A stretch of 64,000 nt of DNA. Source: Plasmodium coatneyi. Its lineage: Eukaryota > Apicomplexa > Aconoidasida > Haemosporida > Plasmodiidae. The notes under the pieces were generated by a model, which was not told where the DNA came from, ran no database searches, and saw nothing but the letters and a program-made list of their open reading frames with translations. A program made the position numbers and the translations under genes. Below, one piece after another: positions 48,423 through 60,864 of this stretch (the stretch's first letter is position 1; every line of letters starts with the position of its first letter). The stretch is taken from contig NC_033563.1 in assembly GCF_001680005.1 (NCBI RefSeq), forward strand, positions 1,116,001 to 1,180,000, given 5' to 3'.

Positions 48423-50219
48423 CCTGCGTTTATAATTTGAAAGGTCGTTTTATGCAATTAGGGAATGGACCATTTAACCATTCTGGCTTTTTATTGTATG
48501 CTTATTTTGTTATTTTATTTTATTTTATTTTTTTTTTTTTTTGTGCACATTTTACTACGATAAGGTCCCTGCATTTGTGTGTGTTACAAAATTGTTTTTA
48601 CTTGCCAGGTGAGGGAAAATTGCGGAAAATGGAAGGAACTTTTCTCCCCACGTGGCAGAGAGGAGAACGCAAACCATGTTAAGTGCGCTCCTCATATGAT
48701 CTGATGTAACGGAATTTATCATAACTGTGTTCAGTTTATCTTAGTTTAGCTTAATTTTTTTTTTTTTTTTTTACACATGGGGAATGTTAAGTCACCAGTT
48801 CATGTAAGCCAGGAGAAAACAGCCGCAGCGCAACTCCAATGGGGCGACTCGAAAAAGTTTTCTCACTTGAATGGATTAGACAACTGGTTTATCAAAGGGG
48901 GAACAAGAGAGGGAAAAAAAAAAATTATTCACATAGGTGCAAATGTAGTCCCAATTTTGTGACCTCCATTTTGCCACCAATTTGTTCGTCCCAAATGGGG
49001 GGAAAACGACGAGGGGGGTCTCCACCAGAAGGGGCGATAAAATATAGTATAATACAGCACATCTGCGCATGTCTGCAGGAAAAGTGTTGTCACTGCTTCT
49101 CATTTAGGAGCTGCATGTTAGCCTTCACAAGGCGGGTGCATCGTTTCCAGCGCCCAGCATAAAAGTGTAGTTTCCGGTTGGATAAAAAATGAGGGCTTCC
49201 TACGTAAGCACGTACGTAAGTACCTTCACGGACGGTTACAACAGACCCCGTTACAACAATGACGGTTACTATTTCGTGATGGACTTCCACCTTTGGGGGG
49301 ATTCCACAACGGCATGCAGCTCACGCGCTTATTCCTTGGGGGAGGGGAAAATACCACCATAAGGTATAACACGCACATGTACATGTAACGGTCTATACGT
49401 ACATTTGTGTACATCTCCCCCCCGTCTACTACGAATTAGGTCTACATTTGTCCGTTGCCCATTCGAAGGCTGTCTATTTTAAAAATTCGCTTCTCTCCCC
49501 TCACTACTTATCCAATATGTTGCGGCGGCATTATTTGGTTTAAAGATAAGGATAAGAAAAAAAGCAGTTCCCACATTTGGTTCCACATGTTGGCATGTTG
49601 CAACGTGGAACGATATATGACAGTGTGTTCCTTCCTGTGCGCGCATGTGCGTATTCGCACTGGCGGAGGTGCGCCAAACGGGGGACGCCAACCGATCATC
49701 TCACTCGCGCAGAATAGTACAAAAGTTGTTACTATCGCGAAGGTGGTGGAAGAAGGATGATACACCCATGCATGTCGTTCATGCGAATGACGAAGCGTGT
49801 CTGCTTTATTCCCACCATCGCATCCGTTCCGACGTGGGGGAAAAGTGAACATGCTTAAGACGACCGTACGGTGAGAAACCCAGTGAAGCAATTTTATGTG
49901 GTCCACATGTCACTTAGCGTAATCCAGAGCAAAGCGGTGTACGCAAAAAAAAGAAAAGGAAGATGAAGCAGAAGAATGAGAAGAAGAAAAAAAAAAACAA
50001 TAGAGTGGAATGACAAAACGAAGTCACCTCACCGAAGGGGAAAAAAAAAGAAAAATGCATACTTGTCCGGAAGGAACAAAATCTCGCATACATTTATTAT
50101 CTATGCGTTATGTCACAATTTTACGTGTTATTATAGAAGTATTATTTGCCTGTGACGAGATACATGTTTTCCGCGCCGCCTCGCGCATTCTCCAAAAATG
50201 ATGCGAAAAAAAGGAAATG

Positions 50220-50250
<31 letters not shown>

Positions 50251-51264
50251 CAATGGTCATAATAATTGCAATTGCAATGACATTGTGGCGCCCCAACAAA
50301 TTGAAGAAAAGAATATGACCACAGTACTTCAATTTTCGTTGAAGGAATTGTCATTGACCCCCCGTGATGGGAAGATAAAACATGTGAAACATTCATTTGC
50401 GTAGAACTGCGCGAGGTTACCATTTCGCCTACATTTGGGGATGGCCTCCCGTGGCATATGCAAAAAAAAAAAAAGGGGAGTATACCTACGTGCGTGTCGT
50501 GCATGTAAGCATACATTGGAGGGGGGCCCCCGCACTATACGTACAGGCGCAGCAGTGCATGCTGACGTCCATATGATTATGCATTCGCACAATCGTACGA
50601 CTGCACTACCACACGCAGAAGTGCGCGTTCCGTAAAGGGGAACTATGGCAGCACAGAAACACTACCCTGTAGCGTGAGCCTCCTCTACCACCCGCAACCA
50701 CTGAGAGGGCGCAGCACCATCTTTACCAAGCGGTCTGCCAAATACGTAAACCAATATTATCGTGAAGAAAAATAAATGGCCGTGTGTATATGGTAGTAGT
50801 ATTCGCTGCACAGTCCGAGCAATGTCGTGACAAATAGGACCGCATAAGCATGGGCAGGTAATCTACACGTTCGCGTACCTACATGCATATGTATTATTTC
50901 CCTGTACTAACTGGAATTGATGACAAATGAGGAGATCGCTGAATTGGGCGAAACGAACCGATGACACGTCTGCGAGCTTCACTCCTGTTAATGATGAAAA
51001 CGACAGCGAGGCAAGCAGCACACGTGCCAGAAATCTTCGAAAAAAAAAAAAAAGAAATTAACCAAGAAAGCAACAAATTTAGCAAGCAATCGAAGGACGG
51101 AAGGCCAATTAGGAATATCCTAACAAAGTGCGGAAGAACCAAACGCAGGCTATGTCACTACTGAGGAGAAACCAAATCGTGGTAACAAGTTGGCTCACCA
51201 GCAGGGGCATACATGTGTGCACACTGGCGAGCCAACCGTGCCTGTCACAGACCCTCCATTCAAC
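47808..51264. other. Divergent intergenic region upstream of the WD-repeat gene
   Basis: 3.4 kb between the heads of the coiled-coil gene (-) and the WD-repeat gene (+). It contains the longest homopolymer of the window (T33 at 48390-48422), a TTTTA run with T-tract at 48505-48542, a T18 run near 48755, and an A28 run (50220-50247) followed by imperfect TTGCAAT/ATTGCAA repeats (50248-50282). The last 340 bases (50920-51264) have coding-like open frames that may be extra 5' sequence of the WD-repeat gene. Confidence 0.5.
48390..48422. repeat. T33 homopolymer
   Basis: Longest mononucleotide tract in the window, intergenic, about 580 bases upstream of the coiled-coil gene start. Such poly(dA:dT) tracts commonly exclude nucleosomes near Plasmodium promoters. 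The exact length is likely uncertain in any assembly. Confidence 0.85.
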
Positions 51265-54200
51265 ATGCTGCGAAGAAAGGAAAACATGGATTCGGGTAAA
51301 GACAAAACGAATCCAATGAGGGATGTGAATTTTAAACGGCAGAAATTAACTGATGGGGAAGACTTCTGTGCCTCTGCAACGCTGCGGCAAGCTCATGACA
51401 ACAGCCGTAGTGGGGAATGTTTACGTAAAAATGGACACGCCAAGGGAAGCAGGCGCTCCAGTGGAAGTAGTGAAAGGGAAGACTGCTTTCGGGGGAATCG
51501 CACAAATCTGTGCAACAACGTGGTGAAGACAAAAATGGAAAGCACCACTTCGGTGAACACTAAAATGAAGAGCATCGCACGGGGGGGTAACCACCCCATT
51601 GATTACCAAAATGGTTACCCCAACAGTGCACACACGCTTGAGCAGGAATCGGACATGGTAATGGGAAAATACGTGTGGAAGGCAAACAACGCCAGCAACC
51701 CTGAACCCCCCACCATGAACCGCAACCACGTCAGTGATACGTACAAGGCTCTCATAAACATTTGTTTGAGCGAAATTAAAAAAAGTGCCAACCCGGAAGA
51801 TGTGGACGATGTGTATAGGGTCCTTAAAAACAAGGACCTCATATTTGATGATGACAAAATGGGCCGTAACGAAATTGTGAAGAAGAAGGAACAGTTTCCC
51901 CGTGGGAGCAGCTCCTCCAGTGGGTCAAAATCGTCACCCCGTACACATGCAAAACGTTGGGATAACACTGAATGTGTCGACAAGGGTGAGAGAGTGCCCA
52001 ACTACCAAGTAAATAGCAGGAAGAACAAACGGAGCAATAGCGGGAGAAGTGCTGCCCTGATGAACTACCATGGGGAAGGCACCAAGGGGGATGACAACCA
52101 GTGGAGTGATGACGAAGAGGAGGGTGTCCAATATGACCAGTCCGGCGTCAAACATGTTGCACTGCTGGGTGGTAGTACACATGAAGGGGCTGAATTGGAC
52201 GAACATGATGTAGCTGGTTGCGCGAAGAAGAAGCTCAAAACGGACATGGACAGAAGCATCACCACAGTTAAACGCACCAATCGATATGGATTTAGAGGAA
52301 CCCCCCTGGTGAGAGCCACCACTAGGGAAAAAATCGAATCGGACATGTACAACATTTTCAAGGGGGTTATCAACATGCTCACATGCAAATACCCGGAGCA
52401 TAATATAAAGGAGTTCTTCTTCAGCAGTCAGGACAGACTGAAAGAAGAATATGAAAGCAACAAAAGTAAGTCTATACAAATAACTCGGTACGAGTCGAAC
52501 AGGTGTAATAACATCTACACGAAAATCAAGCAGGAACTCTTCTACATTACAAGGAACACTAAACTAAGAAACCACATAACTAACACAAGGTATATGTTTG
52601 AAATTTACAATTATTGTGTGAAGAATATTAAGAGAAATATAACTGTCCTTTCTCATTTTATCCCAAACAAGAAGGACTACAAGTTCATTACAAAAATGAG
52701 GTTTAACAACAACTGCGAGAATGTAATAACCTCTGGAAAGGATGGCTACATAAAAATCTTCCATGCCATGACGGGGAATTTAATCCTCTGCATTAAGGCG
52801 CATAGAAATGCCATCACCGATTTTGACGTTCACCGATCGGATAAGTATATACTCTCCTGTGATGAAAAAGGGGTCGTCAAATTTTGGCTGATTGATAAGC
52901 ACAAATTTAAGACGCTCTTCACGTATAGAAGAACCTTTCTAATGAAGAAGGTGCAGTTCTTTTATCACGAAAAAGGAAACAACCAAAATTCAAATGGAAG
53001 AAGTGATACCTACAAAACGTATGCCGTCTGCTCCACCAACTCCTACTTCTTCATCATCACATTCGATGACCTCAGTAATGACTCCCATTTGTTGTACTCC
53101 ATGGATATGAATCTCGGATCCGTTAAATTTTTCCCCTACATTCAATTTGCCTATTCGCTAAGTTATAACGTGTCCCCCTATATGTACAACTCTTTGATCC
53201 TGTCCAATGGACCCATAAAAGGGTTAAAGAATTGTTACCTCATGTTTATTAACACGTCTAATCAGTGCGTCGACAAGTACTGTGAGAAGAATGATTTTTC
53301 TAACACGACGAATTATAAGAGGAGGAAGAAAAAACTCATGTTTCTTCTACTTACGTCGAAACCGTACTACGATGAGGAGGAACGATGTGACGATCTGCTC
53401 AGCATCACCCCGAATGACGTGAACATAATAAAATATGTGAACAAAATTGATGAGAGCAAGTACAAGTCTTCCCAGACGGATGACGTTATCGAGTTAACCG
53501 ACAAAGGAGAGAAAAAAAAACAAAAAATGAGTGAAGAAGATCTTTCCTACGCTAAAATTTTCCACTGCTTTGAGATCAACATTTTGCAAGATAATGCCAA
53601 GAAGGATATCGGATTTTCCCTCTTCAAACGGTTCGAAGATTTTAACGAGGAAATTGTTCGCTTCGCCTTCTCCAACCGATCTGCTGACTTCCTCACTGTG
53701 CAGTTCAGCGGTTCTATATTTCTGTGGCACTTCCAGAGCTACCTCGACGAACAGGCACTTGCCAGGGGAGGTAGGAATTCTACCCACCGTAAAAGTGCTA
53801 ACAATGGTAGACGTAACAAAATCAACGTTTGCTGCTTCTACACGTCGCTTTACGTCGAATTTTTCCTCGAGTCTTTAGCCCTCAACGAGAGCAACAAGGC
53901 CAAAGGGGGGAGAACCGACCTGGGGGGCTCCCAGGGTAGGGGCGATGACGCACGGAAGCCAACCGATAAGATAAATCCCAAGGGTAACGGAAACAACAAT
54001 GGAACAAACGACGTGAATGATGAAAACGAGTACGATAATTTGTTTGTTATATCTTCTACGTCCTGTTCGTCGTATTGCTACTCCTCCAGTGGGAAGGAAA
54101 ACGTGCCAAGGGTCAACAGGGAGAAGGAGCTGAAGAAGAAGCGACTCCTTAAGGCGCAGCGGGAGCTTAACCTTGGAGGGAGTGCAGCACTGGGTAGGAA

Positions 54201-57200
54201 GGTCCCCGATGAGAAGGATAAATCAGGAGCAGCCAATAATGTAACCGATGGGGCCACCAGCACGATCGGCGTAGACCCAGTTGAAACGAACAACGGCAGC
54301 GTCATCATGGAGAGCGTCGTCCACAGTAGTGGTAGCGGTAGTGCCAGTGGGAGGAGGAAGACAAATCAAAATAATAGACTCGACACGAACCGCTTCACAA
54401 CGAACCGCCTTCACACCAACCAGGCCACCGAAAAAAGCAGCACACAGTGTGTATACAATGAGAAGGCAAACAACAAGCCAAAAATGAGAGCCAAAAAGTT
54501 AAACTACAAAATTAGTAACGTCTCCTTTAACATGTCTGACGAGTATCTCATCGTGGCTGACGGCATAACGAACAAATCCAACTCTTCCAAGGAAGATACC
54601 TTTGCGGTGACCATGAAGACCAACTTGTCTATATTCTGCTTAAGAACCTACGAAGAAATAAAAAACTTCGACCTAAAAAAATGCAACAGCTATGTCAGTT
54701 TTATCAAGCCAAATCCCTTCTTCACAGATGTAGTTCTCTTTGCCTGTTTTAGAAAATACATTTATTTGTTAAATGTTCAGAAGAAGAAAATCATAAAAAA
54801 GTATTCTTACGATAGTGAGTTGAAAAACCTAAGTGCGGAGTGGAGTCAAAATGGCTACCTATTCATCGTCTCCCACAATTATGGCTACTTTTCCATTTTT
54901 ACACTGAACAGAAATGCCTCCTACAAGTTAACCCTATCTGATCAAATCACTTCGTACCAACTTTGCTCCTTCAACGAACCCAGCCTTAATGAGGTGACAG
55001 ACAATTACGATAATATGAATTCCCTGCCTGACGTTTTTATGTATGATTCTTTTGACGCAAATAATGTGGAGGACGCTGTGGACGTTGTGAGATTTAACAA
55101 TGGTGCGGCAGGTGTAACTGCTCCAAGGGGGTTCCTATTCCCGGAGGGGATAAACAATTCGCCCAGTTTTCACACCGCTTTGGAAGTCGCAGGGGTAGGT
55201 GGAAGCTTCAGCAACAATTGGAGCGGAGCCACCGTCATTGGTGTCACTACAAGGAGCGGACCTACCACCAGGAATGGACCCACGACGAGGAGTGCAACAA
55301 ACACCAGAAGAAATGGAACCACTAGGAGGAATGGACCTACTACGAGAAATGGAACCGCTTCACGCAACGGCGCCGATAGAAGCGAAGGGAGAAGAACCAC
55401 CCGGAGAAGCAACCGAATCATAGAGGACAGCTCGGAACTCTCCTGCTCGGCCAACTCGATTTACACGCTCTACACGGACAGCAACTCGAAGAACTCCAAA
55501 AATTCGGCACAAAATGGGGAAAAAGCAAGTGATTCAAAGAAGAAAAAAAAAAAAAAAAAAAAAAAACAAAGACGCGTCCGATGAAGGGAGCGAGAAGAGC
55601 CCCAATGATGAAGTGAAAATCATCGACAAAGACAGCTTCCAAGGAAGGGAAGACAAGCACGTTATCAATTTAGAAAACATCCCCTCTAACAAGGACGAAG
55701 TGATTAATGTAGAGGATGTGCACCGAGAGTGCATTAAAAATAATTCCACCCGGAAAAAGGAAGTCATTAACCTTGATAGCGTCCTGAATGACAACTACTC
55801 CTACGCGTTTAGGAGTAAAAGGACGGCAAGGAACAGATCCACCGGGTTGAATGTGGGAACCAGGTCAAGTGCAGCCAACACGGAAAATGCGCCTAGGAGG
55901 AAGAGGCTTCATATAGCTAGAAAGGAAGATACACAAAATTTAAGTAGTAACTCGAATGACCACACCAGTGGAAGTGACAGCGGAAGGGATGCTATTTCAG
56001 GAGGAAGTTCCAATGGGGAACACACATACCGTGCTAGGAAGAACCCTTTCCTACCAATGAAAAAGCGAAACAGAAATGTGGCATCCTCAAATTATAAATC
56101 CAAAATAGATAAACACGATGAGTGCTTGTTAACTGGAGGTTCCCACGCAAGGGAAGGATCACAATACCCCTACGACGTCAGCATTAGCAAATTGAAGGAA
56201 TTCTTCAATGGAGACAAACGGAAGGAAAACGAACAGTTCGTGAAAAGGGATCGGTACATGAGTGATTGGGACACTGATTTCGAAAAATGTAGTTCCATTA
56301 ATTTTTTTAGTGACAATTCAAATTATGGCAGTTATTCTGATGATCTGTTTGTGGACACATCGGAAGGGGCCAGGATTGGTTCCCTCCATAGTGGGCACCA
56401 CAGACCATTCGAGTCGGACCTACATGGGGACGTAAAGCATGTTAGTAGGGGAGGCAACCCAGATGATCCCCCCGATGGTGAATCGCGGAAGGGAAGGTGG
56501 AGGGCACATTGTTCAAGCAGCATGTGGTCATTCAAGCGGGGCGCCAAGGGGGGAAGGCACCCCTGGAGTAGTAGCGTCAGTAGTACCACCCCCGATGGTG
56601 GTAGTAGCCAGGAGGACGATTATGATAACCACTACGATGGATGGCCAGGCGAACCTGATCCAGGTGACAGCGGAATGGCTCCCAAGCGTACCCCCCGCCG
56701 AAAGAACAAACTGCGAAAGGAAGGAAGCAACCCCTGCCTGCTAAACTTCACAAACGAAAACATTCTGGTGGACAAGAAATTTAAGATATACGAACAGCAC
56801 CTGCAACCGCTGCTTCCAAAGTTTTCTAGCTTCAATTGTAATAAGAGCTACCTGGATAGGATTGGGACTTCCCCGGTGGATCCCATATGCGTGCAGCTGA
56901 ATTACTTGGCCCAGATGTGCCGCAGATTGAAGAGGGAGAACAGCATAAATCTAAAGTCCCTTCTTACGTTTGACCTTCTGTACAAGGCGTTAATTAATTA
57001 TGGAGGAAGTGGCGGTGCACACAGTACGTGCGGTGCTGCCCCCACGTGGGATCACAATAAATGGTTCAGCAACAGAGGGGCAAACCAAACCCACGGTAGT
57101 ACCTTCGCAGAGTTGATGGGCGAGTATAGAAGCAGCTCAGTTAGTGATGGACACCATTGCGGAGTCGATATGGAAGAGCGTCTTACCCACCAAGCAGCCA

Positions 57201-58867
57201 ACGCGAAGAAACACTTCCAGGTGGTAAATAGCTTGGGGGAGGAGGAACTCCTACCCAGGATGCCCACCCATAGGAAGAATGAGAAAAGTGAGGCATTCCT
57301 CCGGCTATTGCGGGGTTGCGCGAGGGATAAAGTCGGAAATGCATTCAGCAGTAACACCTATAGTGGTGGAAGGAACATGGAGGACCCCCCCTCCGAACCG
57401 GACAAAGATCCCTCAGTTAAGCAGAACCCCTTCGGTGCATCGCTCAGCAAATGCATAGAAACATTCAAGCGGAAAAGCACCCTTGGGGATAAGTACAAGA
57501 TGTGCTATGTGAACGCCATGCGGGTCGGTCGATCGTACAAACGGTTCATAAGTGTCAGTTCAATCTGTGACAGTAGCAGAGAAGGGAAAAGGACCCCCGC
57601 AAGGAACCCATTCGCAAATCAGATGAATGAAATGAGCCAATCGCTGCTCTACCAAGTGTTGAAAAAGTTCCCCTGCAGAGAAGAAGAAGATATAGATGCA
57701 TTTATCTATTATAAGAAGAAATCCTACGCAGAAAAAAACATTAAAGAGGTTCTTCAGTCGTACTTGACGCACTACACTAACGTGGACAGAAACATGAGAC
57801 AGTATGACCATAGACTGTTCATCTACACAAACGACAACAGAATGCTTTTTATGAATTCCCACACGATGAAATTACTGAAAGTGTTAGAAGAGAATTATTG
57901 CAAAAGCTTAATTAGAGAAAGCTTCAACCTCATGAATAATTGCCAGTTGAAGGGAAGAAACTGCATTATTAAAAATATCGATGGGATCACCAACTGTAGC
58001 TTCCTGAACCCATATTCTTTGTATCTAAGGTCCACTGGAAATTATGATTTCATAAGCTCAAGAAATGTGCAAAATTCTCTACTCTCCAGTTACGCTAGGT
58101 ACAATGAATTATTTGCCATGTTCAGAGGTAGTATGCAAGTGAACAACAATCTAGGTAGTGCAGTTAGTTCACGCAACATTGCCAATGGGGTTAACGATGC
58201 TAGTTTTGGTAACGTTACCAATACGAATAGCACGATCAACGTTACGAACTTTTTATTAAACTACGAAAACGTTTTAAGCTCAGGAAGGAATACAGACATA
58301 GCTGTGATAAGTGAACATTCCTCAGTTTTTACAAGTGATCAATCAGCCAATTTTTTCTCAGAAGATGAAGAAGACGATGATGACGACTATGACGATGACG
58401 ATTATGTGAATGACGATTATGACTTTGGTTACCATCCCGCTTCGACTTCCTATTCCAGAAGGAACAACAGAAGGAACACACGCAGGGCAAATAATACCAG
58501 AACTCCAAAAAGAACCACCAACAACAGTAGACGTTCAAACAGAACACGCAACAATAATAATAACACTCCTAGAAGGACCTCCGCTAGGAATAAAAAAAAT
58601 AATGAAAAGAAAAATTACAATTGCGATGTGGTCACCCACGTCAATGTAAGAAAAAGCGACCGCCTACGGAATAAGGAGATTAGCAGACGGGAGAACAACG
58701 CTGGGGGAGGGAGCATCAACAATGGGGATGATGATTCGCTCAACAACCATGGGGATGACTTTTTCAATAACGGAAGCAGCAGCAGGCAACTCAGGAACAA
58801 CACGTCCAACTATTCCAGAAGCCGGTACAACACCAGGTCGTCCAACATAAACCGGGACTTTACCTGA
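51265..58867 (+). CDS. Large WD-repeat protein, frame broken at a poly-A tract
   Basis: Probable nuclear WD-repeat protein distantly like the BRWD/PHIP type (inference from domain layout only). Two long frames overlap: 51265-55584, ending soon after an A24 tract, and about 55567-58867 in the next frame. The change occurs in A24 at 55543-55566; one base less joins them into about 2533 residues. Residues 350-475 are helical (SDMYNIFKGVINMLTCKYPEH onward). WD units follow at about 475-560 (NVITSGKDGYIKIFHAMTG, YILSCDEKGVVKFWLID) and degenerate ones at 840-880 and 1075-1230. A TTRNGP-type repeat lies at about residues 1325-1385. The downstream part has a conserved helical block (roughly YEQHLQPLLPKFSSFNCNKS onward), an acidic run, and an Asn/Arg-rich basic tail. 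The first in-frame ATG is 51265, but the frame is open upstream to 51124 and coding-like, so an upstream exon is possible. No bromodomain was seen. Confidence 0.82.
55240..55425 (+). repeat. In-frame TTRNGP-type repeat in the WD-repeat gene
   Basis: About eight imperfect copies of a short unit translating as TTR(N/S)GP, TRRNG and similar, based on an 18-base DNA unit like ACCACGAGGAATGGACCT. Basic and Gly/Asn-rich, probably disordered. The copies drift at the DNA level, so this is an old expansion rather than an assembly artefact. Copy number may vary between strains. Confidence 0.8.
55543..55566. repeat. A24 homopolymer inside a coding region
   Basis: Uninterrupted A24 where the WD-repeat gene changes reading frame. 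Translated as poly-Lys in either frame. One base too many (or two too few) would explain the break. Confidence 0.9.
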
Positions 58868-59121
58868 CCCATCCCACCAAGTGTACAGGCGCGTTTTAAG
58901 TGGTCATTGCGAAACACGTTGCTTCTTTTTCTTTTCGGAGAAACTTCATTTCATGTAGCCTTTTTTTGCCAACGCCTACCTTCGAGTTCCTTAAAAAGTT
59001 CATTTTTGTTTCCACCATTTTTACACAAACTTTGTTTCACTTTTTAGTATAATTTGTCGAGTTTGAGAAAGCCAGGCGGTTCCTTCCATTTGTGTGCCAA
59101 CGGAGGTTTATGTGTGTGTGT

Positions 59122-59153
<32 letters not shown>

Positions 59154-59521
59154 CATGCCGCAATTCCCCCCGTACATGTCCATACACAGGCGCGATGTTG
59201 CACGTCAACGGTCTGTGCCCGCTTGATTTCACCGTATACATTTTTACCTACAATGAAGGGTGATCAAATTAAATGCCCCCATTTCGCGCAAAAATTGTGC
59301 ACAGGTCTTCCATGATACGTGGCTCTGTGTTCTACCTGTTGCCGCTAAATAACCCAGTGATGACCCACATTGTTTTCTTCATTTGTGCTTTATTATGTTT
59401 CAAGTATGCGTCCTACACGCGCACATGCATGTGTGACCACTTGAGCTTTTATCGCCCTGCATATTCAGCCTTTTTAACCTAATCCACATTCTTACTTCGC
59501 CTTTTCTTGGCGCCTTTTTCT

Positions 59522-59552
<31 letters not shown>

Positions 59553-60258
59553 GTTGATGAAGATGAACCAACCACATTCACCGCTTTAAGTATCGAGTAA
59601 GCACGCCTTACGCGAATTGCAAATCGTAATAGGTCTGTGTCTGTAGGGGTAGCGCACTTCCATAGGCCCCGTTGTGGAGTTCCCCAAAAGGGGAGAATAT
59701 CCCACTTCTGCTCCACACATTTTAGCCACCCTTTTTTCGAGACAACGCCATTCACCCATTTAGGGTTCCATCAGGGTGCAGAGTTGCTCCCTCAAATGCA
59801 TCCACAAGAAAAAAAAAAAAATAACGCAACTCAGTCAAAGCCGTTAAGGTGGTATAGTACCTTGGTATTCCACTGCCCAAATGGCCCTAACCAAGTGGCA
59901 ATTCCTTTTCTTTCCTCAATCCTCTCACCACCACCTTTTTCTCGCGCATCAAGTCAAGCATGCAGATTTATGAAAAATTAATATGTTTTTTTTTTTTTTT
60001 ACAAAAATGTAAGGGATAAGCACTGTTCAAGGGACTCTCCTTTTCTGCTCCTCATTCCACTGCATAATTTATTTAAAAGGGTAAGCGACCAGTGGTGACA
60101 CTCGCTTGACGCGCAAAATAATGTATACGAACAAGTAGTGAACAATTGCTATTCCCCCCTTGGGAACGGGTGCGCCTTATTCTGTGCACTCAAGAATCAT
60201 CCACTGGAGGGTCGAGCAGCACGAACACGACCTGTGCAAGCCGACGCGAATTTTCCGC
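58868..60258. other. Intergenic region between the WD-repeat gene and CARL
   Basis: 1.4 kb with a GT-repeat plus T29 run (59111-59152), a T22 run near 59528-59550 and T/A tracts at 59809-59821 and 59985-60000. Expected content is the WD gene 3' UTR and the CARL promoter. No gene is supported. Confidence 0.5.
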
Positions 60259-60377
60259 ATGCTTAACTTCGACGTTAATATAACGCATGAAAAAATAAAA
60301 CTGCAAAGTTCCAACTGTGGGGAATTAGTTCCCATGAAGGGATACAAAAAAAAAAACATGGGAAAAGAAATGAATGA
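60259..60377 (+). other. Possible 5' coding exon of CARL
   Basis: A coding-looking frame starts at ATG 60259 (MLNFDVNITHEKIKLQSSN) and ends NMGKEMN just before GTAGCA at 60378. Spliced to an acceptor at 60871 or 60883, it would enter the CARL frame in phase. The donor is weak and the acceptors lack a good pyrimidine tract. It could instead be untranslated leader. Confidence 0.3.
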
Positions 60378-60864
60378 GTAGCAAGGGAAAACACGCGGAA
60401 GCTACGCAAAAAGTGAACAGATAAATTTTTAGTGCAAACTCTTTCGTGTTATTGGGTCTTTGCATGTACTATACATACGTAACAGTGCAACACTGTGAGT
60501 ATTTTTCTTTTTTTTCTCCTCTTTGGTATGCCTCCTATTAGTAGCCACAAATGCTCTCCTCCCGTTTGTGCCTCATTGCTGGGCCTGCATGTTCACCCTG
60601 CTAATCCTCACCAGCAGGACTGCTTTTGAGAAAGGCGTCCTTCCAAGACGCCCCAAGGAAGACGCATCAGTAAACACATAGGTATATACATACATGCGTA
60701 TACATATGCATATGCATACATATTTATGTAGTAATGAGTTTACCTGGTGAGGACTGTGAAGACTCCCCTTCCCCTTTTCCCCCACCCACACACACTGCAA
60801 ACGCGAAAATATTAAAATGATAAGAAAAGTATGAACAGGATAACTCTGTACGACTTTATTTTAG

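Noticed and set aside
60734..60820. Frame starting MSLPGEDCEDSPSPF as a CARL first exon
   Set aside because: The only usable donor would leave an intron of about 36 bases, too short, and no phase agrees with the CARL frame.
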